Source of the DNA: an uncultured Oscillospiraceae bacterium
GTDB lineage: Bacteria > Bacillota > Clostridia > Oscillospirales > Oscillospiraceae
Assembly (NCBI GenBank): GCA_944386975.1
Contig: CALXDC010000011.1
Location: 1-64,000 of the forward strand
Direction of reading: 5' to 3'
Length of the DNA: 64,000 bases
Positions 1 to 7,253 of the stretch are shown piece by piece. The position numbers and the translations under genes are program-made. A model generated the notes under the pieces. It ran no database searches. It was not told the origin of the DNA and saw only the letters and a list, made by a program, of their open reading frames with translations. The first letter of the stretch is position 1; each line of letters begins with the position of its first letter.

Positions 1-798
1 ACTTACTACACATTCGTTGATATAAACATCTCTATCATTGGTTGGGAAATAGATACGCCTACCCCAGTATTGGTTAATATCTTCATAGTGTAGATAGGTG
101 ATTGCCAAACATATCCCCTGGCTATCGGTTAGACCTGGCGGGCAATTACCCCAGTTCGAGCACATATGGAGTCCATCAGATAATGAGTGATCCAATAAGC
201 TCACATTGGTATCGACATGATGTATAATCGGCACCTTATTCGACAAGGCTGTTTCTACATTTCCGCCATCTTCTGTTTTGATTTGATATGCCGTATAATC
301 CCCCTCCTGCGGTACCACCACACCGGAGCGATTTTTAAAGCTGGTCACGCCTCCTCCTGCGGCATGTTGGGCCTGCTGTGACCAATACTTTGCGTTGTTG
401 GTGTCCTCGCCGGTGCGGATACCGGTGCCGCCCACAGCCCAGCTCTCCGAGAGCTCAGCGCTGTCTGCGGCCTGCTGCACATACCCTGTCTCCGCATTCT
501 GGCGGTTTTCTTCCGCCTCTGCTCTTTCTGCCTCGGCCTGCTGCCGTGCCTCTTCCGCCTCTTCTCTCCCCTGTTCCGCCTCTACCCGTTCCGCCTCCGC
601 CGCCTGGATGCCGCCTTCCGTTTGCTCAATGGCGTTGATGGCGTCTATAGCCTGGTTATAGGCCGGGGCAATAAGCTGCCGGACCATCTTGTCAAAGATG
701 CTCTTATTTTCCGACGGCGTCCCCGACAGCACATCCGGGGCGGACACCACGCCCACCGCGTCCATCTGCTCCTGCGTGATCTTCTGCAGTTCACTCAT
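1..798 (-). CDS. Phage tail fibre / receptor-binding protein, N-terminal part (runs off left edge)
   Basis: An open frame of 266 codons starts at ATG 798 behind a good AGAGGTGAG ribosome site and continues without a stop to base 1. Residues about 1-60 are a phage-type N-terminal region. Residues about 65-115 are an Ala/Glu/Arg-rich coiled coil. A typical tail-fibre linker follows (SWAVGGTGIRTGEDTNNAKY), then a more AT-rich region with different codon use that probably starts the receptor-binding part. The position after a virion gene fits a distal tail protein. The product identity is inferred from domain style and the C-terminus is not in the window. Confidence 0.7.
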   Translation of the reverse strand, partial: MSELQKITQEQMDAVGVVSAPDVLSGTPSENKSIFDKMVRQLIAPAYNQAIDAINAIEQTEGGIQAAEAERVEAEQGREEAEEARQQAEAERAEAEENRQNAETGYVQQAADSAELSESWAVGGTGIRTGEDTNNAKYWSQQAQHAAGGGVTSFKNRSGVVVPQEGDYTAYQIKTEDGGNVETALSNKVPIIHHVDTNVSLLDHSLSDGLHMCSNWGNCPPGLTDSQGICLAITYLHYEDINQYWGRRIYFPTNDRDVYINECVVS

Positions 799-804
799 AG
801 CCTC

Positions 805-1023
805 ACCTCTTGTAATTACTCCCCGGCTCCTTCTATCCCCGCCTGGCGCTCTGCGCCCGGCGGGGGCCCCTTTGATCTCACCAACCTGCCCGAAATGAAT
901 CCGGGCAGGTTCGAGGTTTGCTTCGCAAACGCTCGGACGCCGGACTCCCGGCGAACCGGGCGCAGAGCGCCCGGGCGAAGCATGATACACCTCACCTCTT
1001 GTAGTTGCTCCCCGGCTCCTTCC
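805..1023 (-). repeat. Structured insert flanked by imperfect ~33-bp direct repeats
   Basis: Bases 805-837 and 991-1023 are near-identical and both carry the end of the virion gene plus the AGAGGTGAG ribosome site. Between them lies a GC-rich, strongly self-complementary stretch. A long inverted repeat pairs about 844-859 with 956-971 (GGCGCTCTGCGCCCGG type). Inside it are a hairpin at 885-909 (CCTGCCCG / CGGGCAGG) and a small one near 918-931 (GTTTGC-TTC-GCAAAC). It looks like a small palindromic element inserted between two tail genes with duplication of the junction. No protein function is evident. Confidence 0.6.
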
Positions 1024-1934
1024 ACTCCACGCCGAAGGCGTAGATGCCGAAGGGCTCGTTTTTCTCGCTGTTCTGGAGGCGGAACCGGGTCTTGTCCACC
1101 TTCTTGATCTTCACCTTCCCGCTGAGGGTCCGGGGCGTCTGATCGGCGGAGAAGACGAATTTGGAGAAGTCGATATAGCTCCAGTCGAAGTACCTGGCCC
1201 GCTCCTTGGCGTCAAAGACCAGGCTCCACAGGCCCCGCCGCTGGGCATAGATCTTCACCCCCGTCAGCACCGCCGCCGCCAGCCGGATGGACACGGAGGT
1301 GAAAGTCTTGTTCTTGAAGAAGGTCTTGCCGTCGAAATCGCTGGTCTCCCAGTAGGCGTCGATGGCCGCGCCGTCGTCGTTGTAACTCTCCGGATCGTCC
1401 ACATTGCGGGCAAACTCCTTCAGATTCCCCTCCGTCGTGCCGAACCACAAAACGCCGTCCTCCACCCAGACCACCCTGGCCCCGATTCCCGGCCAGTAGT
1501 AGGCCTCGTACTGGTAGGAGCTATAGGGGCTGTCCTTCTCATAGGTCCTCTGCTGGCCGTCCAGGAGGTACAGATCCCCGCCGACGGCCAGCACATAGAA
1601 ATCCCGGTAGATGCAGGCGGCGGCCTCCTCCTTCTCCGGCAGCGCCATCAGCGCAGAGGAGATGAGGTAGCTGCGCTCCTGGGTGTACTTCTCCCCGGTA
1701 AGCTCCTCCGCTGTGATGGCGTAGACCCCCCGCTCCGTCAGGAACAAAGGCTCCTTCCCCATGTACGCAAAGGACCAGGGGGCCGCCGGTGCCTCCCCCA
1801 ACAGGGTGTTGGTCACCCGGAACAGGGCCTCCCCATCCTCGTCCAGGCTGCCCGTGCGGATCACGGCGTTTCGCCCCACCCCCCGGCCCTTCAGGAAGGT
1901 GGCCAGGTTGTTGCCCAGGATGGCGTAAGTTGCA
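992..1934 (-). pseudogene. 3' fragment of a phage virion structural protein gene
   Basis: The frame encodes about 310 residues resembling the C-terminal part of beta-rich phage virion (stabilisation or tail-associated) proteins. It has many aromatic residues, a WWF/WFGTTEGNL-like propeller repeat style and a basic C-terminus. It has no credible own start: the open frame enters from upstream through TYAILGNNLATFL with no ribosome site. The sequence immediately upstream belongs, in another frame, to a different gene (1935-2096). This indicates a deletion that removed the N-terminal part and probably several neighbouring genes. An in-frame GTG near 1879 could give a shorter product. Confidence 0.6.
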
Positions 1935-2096
1935 GTTGATGGCCCGTGCCAGCTGCAGCTTGGCGTGCTCCCGGTTCCCCACCTGCTTGCGCTCCGATGA
2001 GCTGCCCTTGACCCGCTTGCCCCGCTTCTTCGGCGAACGGCGGATCCTGGTCTTTCTCCGCTCCACCACGCTCCCGCTGATGATCTCCGTCACCAT
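1935..2096 (-). pseudogene. 5' fragment of an unidentified phage gene, cut by deletion
   Basis: ATG 2096 follows a good GGGAGGGG site. The first about 53 codons (beginning MVTEIISGSVVERRKTR, rich in Arg and Lys, ending near LARAINCN) look like a real basic N-terminus. Beyond about 1935 the same frame becomes the out-of-frame shadow of the virion gene. The family resembles N-termini of basic nucleic-acid-associated proteins found on clostridial phages and conjugative elements, but I cannot name it. The fused frame runs on to about 1539, so a chimeric 185-residue product could be made. Confidence 0.5.
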
Positions 2097-2458
2097 GTAG
2101 CACCCCTCCCGTCTCATAGTCCCTCCTGAACGTCCCTCCTCCGGGGAGGACCGGAGACGTCCCGTTCCTCCCGCGGGAAAAAAGCATAAGTACCTGCGCC
2201 TGCACGCGAGCAGCCTTGTCTTTTCTGGCCTGTATGAAAACTCCCTGTCTATAAGGGGATGGCCGTAAACTTAGGCGTTTAAGAACCCCGCAGAAGACGC
2301 ATCCGCGTCCTTGCTTTTTTCGGTATCCTAACTCCTCCTAATATAAAAAAACACCTCGCCAATCTATATCAGAAGGTACAATTTGAAGAACTCCCCCCCG
2401 CCGGGCTCCGCCGGAGGCCACACCCATGGCCCCCGGCGCGGCCCGGCGGCCGCGCATT
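2097..2458. other. 360-bp gap with gene debris, no intact gene
   Basis: On the minus strand a strong AGGAGGAG site near 2330-2340 precedes an ATA codon and a short basic reading frame (PKKARTR...) that stops after 16 codons. A shifted frame then carries a CVFCG motif and a basic stretch. This looks like a decayed small gene, perhaps HNH-like, but the evidence is weak. The part next to the sponge gene (2390-2458) is GC-rich and palindromic (GCCGGGC / GCCCGGC types) and may act as a terminator-like structure. Confidence 0.35.
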
Positions 2459-2848
2459 CTATACCTTGCTGGTCCCTTCCACACAGCGGTTCTCCCGCCC
2501 CATGGTCCTCATCCTCAGCCAGCGGTTCTCCCGCCCCATGGTCCTCATCCTCAGCCACAGGAGCGCCTCCTCCAGCTTGGTAATGGCCACTGCGTTCTCG
2601 CGGCACTTGTACTCAGACCACTGAAAGCTCTGCAGGCGGCAGAGCACCATGTTGATCAGATCCTCATTGGCTACGCCGTTTACGCCGCACTCCCTCACGG
2701 GCCCCTCCTGGAAGTGGATGTCACAGAGAACCTCCCCGTCCTCCGCCCGCACCACCGAAAACCGGTGGGGCGCGTTGAACTGGTACTCCTCCTCCACCAA
2801 GACCTTGGTGTATTTCGCCGTCAGCAAATCCATCTTCAGTTCTTTCAT
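2459..2848 (-). CDS. Tad1/Acb2-type anti-defence cyclic-nucleotide sponge, internally duplicated
   Basis: A 129-residue protein from ATG 2848 behind AGGAGG. An N-terminal beta-rich part (about 1-45) is followed by the family-like core DIHFQEGPVRECGVNG (43-58), NEDL (61-64), CRENAVAITKLEEALLWL (82-99) and a C-terminal VEGT. This layout matches the Acb2/Tad1 hairpin family. Acb2 sequesters CBASS cyclic oligonucleotides and Tad1 sequesters the Thoeris signal 1''-2' gcADPR, so the expected role is to blunt host nucleotide-signalling immunity. The odd feature is that residues 98-109 are repeated exactly at 110-121, at the end of the conserved helix. Whether it still folds and binds is open. Family assignment is from recognition, without a profile search. 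Confidence 0.72.
   Translation of the reverse strand: MKELKMDLLTAKYTKVLVEEEYQFNAPHRFSVVRAEDGEVLCDIHFQEGPVRECGVNGVANEDLINMVLCRLQSFQWSEYKCRENAVAITKLEEALLWLRMRTMGRENRWLRMRTMGRENRCVEGTSKV
2485..2556 (-). repeat. Perfect 36-bp in-frame tandem duplication inside the Tad1/Acb2-type gene
   Basis: Bases 2485-2520 and 2521-2556 are identical and adjacent. Each copy encodes the same 12 residues (WLRMRTMGRENR), so the reading frame is kept. Absence of any mismatch suggests a recent slippage event. Confidence 0.97.
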
Positions 2849-2860
2849 ACTCCAACCTCC

Positions 2861-3364
2861 TCACTTCACGCCATGGACCGCCGTCTGGAGCAGGAAGCCC
2901 AGCAGCATCCACACCTTGCTCCGGATGTGCTCCATACAGATTTTCGCGCCCAGCGTCTCATCATAATTCTCGGCGCTGACACAGGCGCTGGACTCTACGA
3001 TCTCAAAACCGTTGCGCAGCACCGCCCGCACTACGGTGGTTTTGTCCCCCATGGTGGTGACCTCCGTCTCCCGGATAAAATCGTCCACCATTTCACGGCT
3101 GACGCTGGGGGCCGTCGTCCGCAGCTCCGGATTGACGGTCAAAGGCAGGTAGGCCGACTCAAACACCTCCTGAGGGCTCCAACTCTCATAGCCGTCAGGA
3201 TACCGGACGCGGTAGCCCATATCGCACATCTCCGCCCGTCCGATAAAGGCCGCCTCCTCCGCCGTTTTGTCCCGGCCCAGCTCCACCACCATGGTTTCCT
3301 TCCCGTCGCTATATCTCAGCGCGGGCTCCGCCTCGATGAGCTTGGTCCCAATGTACTGTTTCAT
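2861..3364 (-). CDS. Gp49-like phage protein of unknown function
   Basis: A 167-residue protein from ATG 3364 with a clear AGGAGG site. Residues 1-80 contain a KQYIGTKLIEAEP start and a YRVRYPDGYESWSP element common in phage 'thump/Gp49' regions. The C-terminal half (VSREMVDDFI, EVTTMGDKTTVVRAVLRNGF, ESSACVSAENYDE, GFLLQTAVHGVK) matches the conserved Gp49/Gp66 phage family. Function is unknown. It sits between the large terminase and the sponge gene in one leftward transcript with short spacers (12 and 51 bp). The two-part build suggests a fusion of two commonly adjacent modules. Confidence 0.75.
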   Translation of the reverse strand: MKQYIGTKLIEAEPALRYSDGKETMVVELGRDKTAEEAAFIGRAEMCDMGYRVRYPDGYESWSPQEVFESAYLPLTVNPELRTTAPSVSREMVDDFIRETEVTTMGDKTTVVRAVLRNGFEIVESSACVSAENYDETLGAKICMEHIRSKVWMLLGFLLQTAVHGVK

Positions 3365-3415
3365 ACAAATTTCCTCCTGTTTTCTATATAGAAAAGCCGA
3401 TACCCGGCCTTCCTT

Positions 3416-5107
3416 CTACTTTCCGCTCCACAGCTTCCGCAGCCGCCGTTTCCCGGCCTCGTCGGCGGCCCGGTAGTCCTCCCACATGTCCTCGGTCCAG
3501 TTGGAGGTATCGGCGCCGTCGTCGGAGTCCATGGACATACGCTGCTGAGACCGGGCAAAATGGCAGATGGCTGCCGCCATCACCAGGTCGTCGTGCTCCC
3601 CCTCCTCGGCCTCCGGGCGCCGTTTCTCGTTGTAGACGAAGTGGAGCATCTGGCGCAGGGTACTGCGGCTCACCACCAGCTCCACCGTCTCCTCCACCAC
3701 CGCGTGAAGCCCCGCCAGGATCACCGGCCGGGTCTGGGGCGTGGTCTGGAAGCCGAAGGACTTCACCGCCTTTCTGGTGTAGGTGTCGAACTTCTCCCGG
3801 ACATAGAAATTGGGGTAGTTCCACTCCTCCAGCTTCCGCTGGGGGTAGGTGGAGAAGTTGATTTCCACGGCCAAAAGGGCCTGGTTGTAATAGAGGCCCA
3901 GGCAGTAGATCTGCCGGGCATACAAGAGCTCTGAGAAGGTGAACTCCATCTCCGCCGCCTGCTGTCCGGTGCGATTGTCCACCACCCAGGCGGTGAACTT
4001 GTCGCTCCCCTCCCCGGCGGTATCTCCGCCAATGACGTAGGGGACCCCAGGCTCCGGCGGCGTGAAAATCCGAACGAACCCCGCCCGCCGGTCGGAGGCC
4101 CACCGCCAATCCGTGGGGGCCTCCCCGGCCTCCGGCTCCGGATAGACAAAGCTGCCCACGTCCACAGGCTCCGGCGCCGCCGCCAGCCGCAGCAGGAGCT
4201 TCTCGTTGTCAAAGAAGGGCGTTCCGGAGAAGAGGAAGGCCTCCTCCGGCGTGGAGGGGTACTCCTGCTGAAAGACCCGCTTGTCCCCGTGGCAGTTGGT
4301 CCGGATGCACCACCGCCGCCAGGCCATCTGCTCCGGCTCCAGGCCGTAGGCGGCCATGAGAGCCTGCTCCTCCTCATCCCATACGGTGCCCTCGGCGACC
4401 TCCATCCGGTACTCCGCCTCATGGAACCAGGCGATGAACAGGGGCGTCCACCCGTTGGTCCCGGCCGCCGCGCCGTCCCACAGGTCCTTGAACTCGTTGT
4501 AGCCGTTGGCGGTGCTCTCGATCACCACCAGGGTGTTCCGCTCCGGCGGCACCGCCTGCATCACACCGCTGAGGATCTCGTTCTTGTTCCCCTTCCAGAA
4601 GGCGAACTCCGAGAGATGGACATTGTTGAGGGTCTCGCTTCGGCCCATGCCGTCGTTGGCGGTGACGCAGCGGATGGAGGACATAAGCCCCGGCCGCCGC
4701 CGCTTTTCTCCCGGGTCCCGGGTGGGGTTCTCAAACACCAGCTCCTTGGCGTTGGAGTGCTTGCACATGGGCTGGAGCTTGGGCGGGAGATAGTCGAAGA
4801 AGAGCTTGTTCATCCGGAAGAGCTTGGTGGTGGAGTCGTCCCGGTGGGCCACGATCAGGGTCTGTACCAGCTTCCGGGTGACGCTGTCATGGAACATCAT
4901 CCCCTCGGTGATGGTGCTGAGCCCCAGCTGCCGTGCCTTCAAGATCAGGATCCGGGGCGGCCTTCCCGCCGCCCGCTCCCGCTCCACCAGATCCAGCAGC
5001 ATCTGCTGGGCAGGTTTTGGCCGCAGGGCCACGATCTTTCCCGTCTTGGTCCGGATCTTCAGATAGGTCGGTATGTAGTGCCCGGGTTCCCGGAGATTTC
5101 CCGCCAC
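3416..5107 (-). CDS. terL: Phage terminase large subunit
   Basis: This is the DNA-packaging motor: an ATPase that drives genome translocation plus a nuclease that cuts concatemers. The start is GTG 5107 after GGGGAGGTGAGG. It has 563 residues, normal for the family. An ATPase motif ILILKARQLGLST (about 53-65) is a TerL-type Walker A, and VVIESTANG supplies Walker B and coupling residues. The nuclease half has YVIGGDTAGEGSDKFT (first catalytic Asp), a conserved Glu in VEINFSTYPQRK, and EHDDLVMA (third acid) before the C-terminus. It appears intact, unlike several other phage genes here. No small terminase subunit was recognised next to it. Confidence 0.92.
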   Translation of the reverse strand: MAGNLREPGHYIPTYLKIRTKTGKIVALRPKPAQQMLLDLVERERAAGRPPRILILKARQLGLSTITEGMMFHDSVTRKLVQTLIVAHRDDSTTKLFRMNKLFFDYLPPKLQPMCKHSNAKELVFENPTRDPGEKRRRPGLMSSIRCVTANDGMGRSETLNNVHLSEFAFWKGNKNEILSGVMQAVPPERNTLVVIESTANGYNEFKDLWDGAAAGTNGWTPLFIAWFHEAEYRMEVAEGTVWDEEEQALMAAYGLEPEQMAWRRWCIRTNCHGDKRVFQQEYPSTPEEAFLFSGTPFFDNEKLLLRLAAAPEPVDVGSFVYPEPEAGEAPTDWRWASDRRAGFVRIFTPPEPGVPYVIGGDTAGEGSDKFTAWVVDNRTGQQAAEMEFTFSELLYARQIYCLGLYYNQALLAVEINFSTYPQRKLEEWNYPNFYVREKFDTYTRKAVKSFGFQTTPQTRPVILAGLHAVVEETVELVVSRSTLRQMLHFVYNEKRRPEAEEGEHDDLVMAAAICHFARSQQRMSMDSDDGADTSNWTEDMWEDYRAADEAGKRRLRKLWSGK

Positions 5108-5111
5108 AGCC

Positions 5112-5363
5112 TCACCTCCCCGCTCTCCGCCGCAGCGCCGCCACCGATGGAAAGAACTGGGCGCTCTGCACGGTGTCCATCTCCACTGTCAGCCGCACCA
5201 GCATGGGGACCTCCCACGCCGTGCTGCCCGCCGGCAGCACCCGGAGGGATTCCCTCCGCCCCGCTCCCTCCCGGATAAGGTGCAGCGTCCGCCCCCGCTC
5301 CATGGCCCGCTCCGCCGCCAGCAGATCTTTTTCCGTCAGCAGGCGGAAGCGCCCCTCACCCAT
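5112..5363 (-). CDS. Small phage protein, unknown, upstream of terminase
   Basis: An 83-residue protein whose ATG (5363) overlaps the stop of the preceding gene and whose end lies 4 bp before the terminase start. That is tight coupling in the packaging operon. It is basic and has no recognisable domain. Its position is where a small terminase subunit or DNA-binding packaging factor often sits, but no helix-turn-helix is visible, so I give no function. The GGGTGAGGGG at its start is one of the short repeats that bound the neighbouring 955-bp duplication. Confidence 0.6.
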   Translation of the reverse strand: MGEGRFRLLTEKDLLAAERAMERGRTLHLIREGAGRRESLRVLPAGSTAWEVPMLVRLTVEMDTVQSAQFFPSVAALRRRAGR

Positions 5364-5820
5364 GGTCCTCCCCGTTTGGGCGGCTCTCCTCCTCCGCCTT
5401 CTTCTCCAGCTTGTCCAGCGCCCGCCCCACCGCCGCCCACTGGACGTCCTCCAGGGCGTCGGCGTCAGAGATCACCCGGCGCAGCACGTCGGCGGTGATA
5501 TCCTTGCGTCTTGCCGCCTTGGCCACCGCCTCCAGGCAGCCCAGTCCGTTGTGCTTCCGGTAGTCCAGGAGCTTTGCGTGGATCTCCTTCTTCCTGACAC
5601 TATTTCCGGTCCGCTCGGGCTTCGGTTTTTCCTTCTCCGGCGGCTGCTCCACCTCCACGAGACAGGGCAGCTCCTCCAAAGACCAGGCATAGTCGGTGGG
5701 GATCACCCAGACGCCGCTCCGTATGGAGCGGACGGCATCCAGCCGGATGGCCTCCGCTTCCTCTACTGTACAAGCCGGTACCCGCACCACCAGCACCTCC
5801 CGCAGATCATTTTGCTCCAT
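5356..5820 (-). CDS. Phage hypothetical protein A, downstream copy
   Basis: A 154-residue protein. The ATG at 5820 (MEQNDLREV) is preferred over an upstream in-frame ATG because GGGGAGG lies 6 bases before it. An N-terminal beta-type segment (VLVVRVPACTVEEAEAIR, VWVIPTDYAWS) is followed by a Pro/Lys/Glu linker (about 65-85). A charged helical tail with HAKLLDYRKHNGLGCLEAVAKAA and a Leu/Lys-rich end completes it. No known domain is recognised. It is identical to the copy at 6311-6775 and overlaps the preceding gene by 14 bases. Confidence 0.6.
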   Translation of the reverse strand: MEQNDLREVLVVRVPACTVEEAEAIRLDAVRSIRSGVWVIPTDYAWSLEELPCLVEVEQPPEKEKPKPERTGNSVRKKEIHAKLLDYRKHNGLGCLEAVAKAARRKDITADVLRRVISDADALEDVQWAAVGRALDKLEKKAEEESRPNGEDHG

Positions 5821-6298
5821 GTCCATCCTCCCCTTGCTGAGAATCCGACACACCCATGTACCGCATCAGTCTTTGCTCCAGGGTGTTCCACGCCTCTTCT
5901 GTCAGCGGCCGGCCGCATTTTGCGCAGAACGCTCTGGGGCGAAACTGGTTGATCTCCTGGCAGCATCCGCAGGGCCAATCCTCTGCAGAATCCATGGAGA
6001 ACAGGCAGTTGACGCAGGTCATGCAGGTATCACACGGTTTCCATGCTGTCCTGTCGATGCAAACCGCATGGTTTCCGCCGCTTTTCTCCCCCATCCGCTC
6101 CTCCAGGAGAGCCCCCATGGCGGCCAAAGCGTGCTTGGCCAGCATCACATGGCGCTGGAACTGCTGGACGTCCTGCTCGGTTCCGTTTCCATTCCCCACC
6201 GCCTTTCGCAGGACCGGCACCAGGATCTCCTGCAGGCCGTCCATCTCATCGATGGCCTCGCCGATCTCCTCCGGGCGGAATTGACAGATCTCAAGCAT
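5807..6298 (-). CDS. Phage cysteine-rich hypothetical protein B, downstream copy
   Basis: A 163-residue protein. ATG 6298 is chosen over a GTG two codons upstream because it is nearest the G-rich ribosome site. The N-terminal half is helical (EEIGEAIDEMDGLQEILVP). The C-terminal half has paired cysteines (CDTCMTCVNC, CGCC, FCAKCGRP), suggesting one or two zinc ribbons, so a nucleic-acid or protein adaptor role is possible. Function is unknown. It is identical to the copy at 6762-7253. Confidence 0.6.
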   Translation of the reverse strand: MLEICQFRPEEIGEAIDEMDGLQEILVPVLRKAVGNGNGTEQDVQQFQRHVMLAKHALAAMGALLEERMGEKSGGNHAVCIDRTAWKPCDTCMTCVNCLFSMDSAEDWPCGCCQEINQFRPRAFCAKCGRPLTEEAWNTLEQRLMRYMGVSDSQQGEDGHGAK

Positions 6299-6310
6299 CC
6301 CCACACCCCC

Positions 6311-6775
6311 TCACCCATGGTCCTCCCCGTTTGGGCGGCTCTCCTCCTCCGCCTTCTTCTCCAGCTTGTCCAGCGCCCGCCCCACCGCCGCCCACTGGAC
6401 GTCCTCCAGGGCGTCGGCGTCAGAGATCACCCGGCGCAGCACGTCGGCGGTGATATCCTTGCGTCTTGCCGCCTTGGCCACCGCCTCCAGGCAGCCCAGT
6501 CCGTTGTGCTTCCGGTAGTCCAGGAGCTTTGCGTGGATCTCCTTCTTCCTGACACTATTTCCGGTCCGCTCGGGCTTCGGTTTTTCCTTCTCCGGCGGCT
6601 GCTCCACCTCCACGAGACAGGGCAGCTCCTCCAAAGACCAGGCATAGTCGGTGGGGATCACCCAGACGCCGCTCCGTATGGAGCGGACGGCATCCAGCCG
6701 GATGGCCTCCGCTTCCTCTACTGTACAAGCCGGTACCCGCACCACCAGCACCTCCCGCAGATCATTTTGCTCCAT
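6311..6775 (-). CDS. Phage hypothetical protein A, upstream copy
   Basis: Same protein as at 5356-5820 with no residue difference. In this copy the stop codon runs into the start region of the downstream copy of gene B. In the other copy the same stop overlaps the small packaging-operon gene. The present order, reading leftward, is therefore B-A-B-A. Confidence 0.6.
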   Translation of the reverse strand: MEQNDLREVLVVRVPACTVEEAEAIRLDAVRSIRSGVWVIPTDYAWSLEELPCLVEVEQPPEKEKPKPERTGNSVRKKEIHAKLLDYRKHNGLGCLEAVAKAARRKDITADVLRRVISDADALEDVQWAAVGRALDKLEKKAEEESRPNGEDHG

Positions 6776-7253
6776 GTCCATCCTCCCCTTGCTGAGAATC
6801 CGACACACCCATGTACCGCATCAGTCTTTGCTCCAGGGTGTTCCACGCCTCTTCTGTCAGCGGCCGGCCGCATTTTGCGCAGAACGCTCTGGGGCGAAAC
6901 TGGTTGATCTCCTGGCAGCATCCGCAGGGCCAATCCTCTGCAGAATCCATGGAGAACAGGCAGTTGACGCAGGTCATGCAGGTATCACACGGTTTCCATG
7001 CTGTCCTGTCGATGCAAACCGCATGGTTTCCGCCGCTTTTCTCCCCCATCCGCTCCTCCAGGAGAGCCCCCATGGCGGCCAAAGCGTGCTTGGCCAGCAT
7101 CACATGGCGCTGGAACTGCTGGACGTCCTGCTCGGTTCCGTTTCCATTCCCCACCGCCTTTCGCAGGACCGGCACCAGGATCTCCTGCAGGCCGTCCATC
7201 TCATCGATGGCCTCGCCGATCTCCTCCGGGCGGAATTGACAGATCTCAAGCAT
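6762..7253 (-). CDS. Phage cysteine-rich hypothetical protein B, upstream copy
   Basis: Identical to the copy at 5807-6298, with the same zinc-ribbon-like cysteine pairs. Its start lies within the end of the MazG-like gene (stop at 7246), so it was probably the original coupled partner of that gene before the duplication. Confidence 0.6.
   Translation of the reverse strand: MLEICQFRPEEIGEAIDEMDGLQEILVPVLRKAVGNGNGTEQDVQQFQRHVMLAKHALAAMGALLEERMGEKSGGNHAVCIDRTAWKPCDTCMTCVNCLFSMDSAEDWPCGCCQEINQFRPRAFCAKCGRPLTEEAWNTLEQRLMRYMGVSDSQQGEDGHGAK

Noticed and set aside
378..1107. Rightward open frames in the first kilobase
   Set aside because: They lie opposite a long leftward tail-fibre frame that runs off the edge and has a good ribosome site. 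Their composition is Pro/Arg/Ser-rich shadow sequence.
2485..2556. Two 36-bp repeats as a possible CRISPR remnant
   Set aside because: The copies are directly adjacent with no spacer and are in frame within a coding gene.
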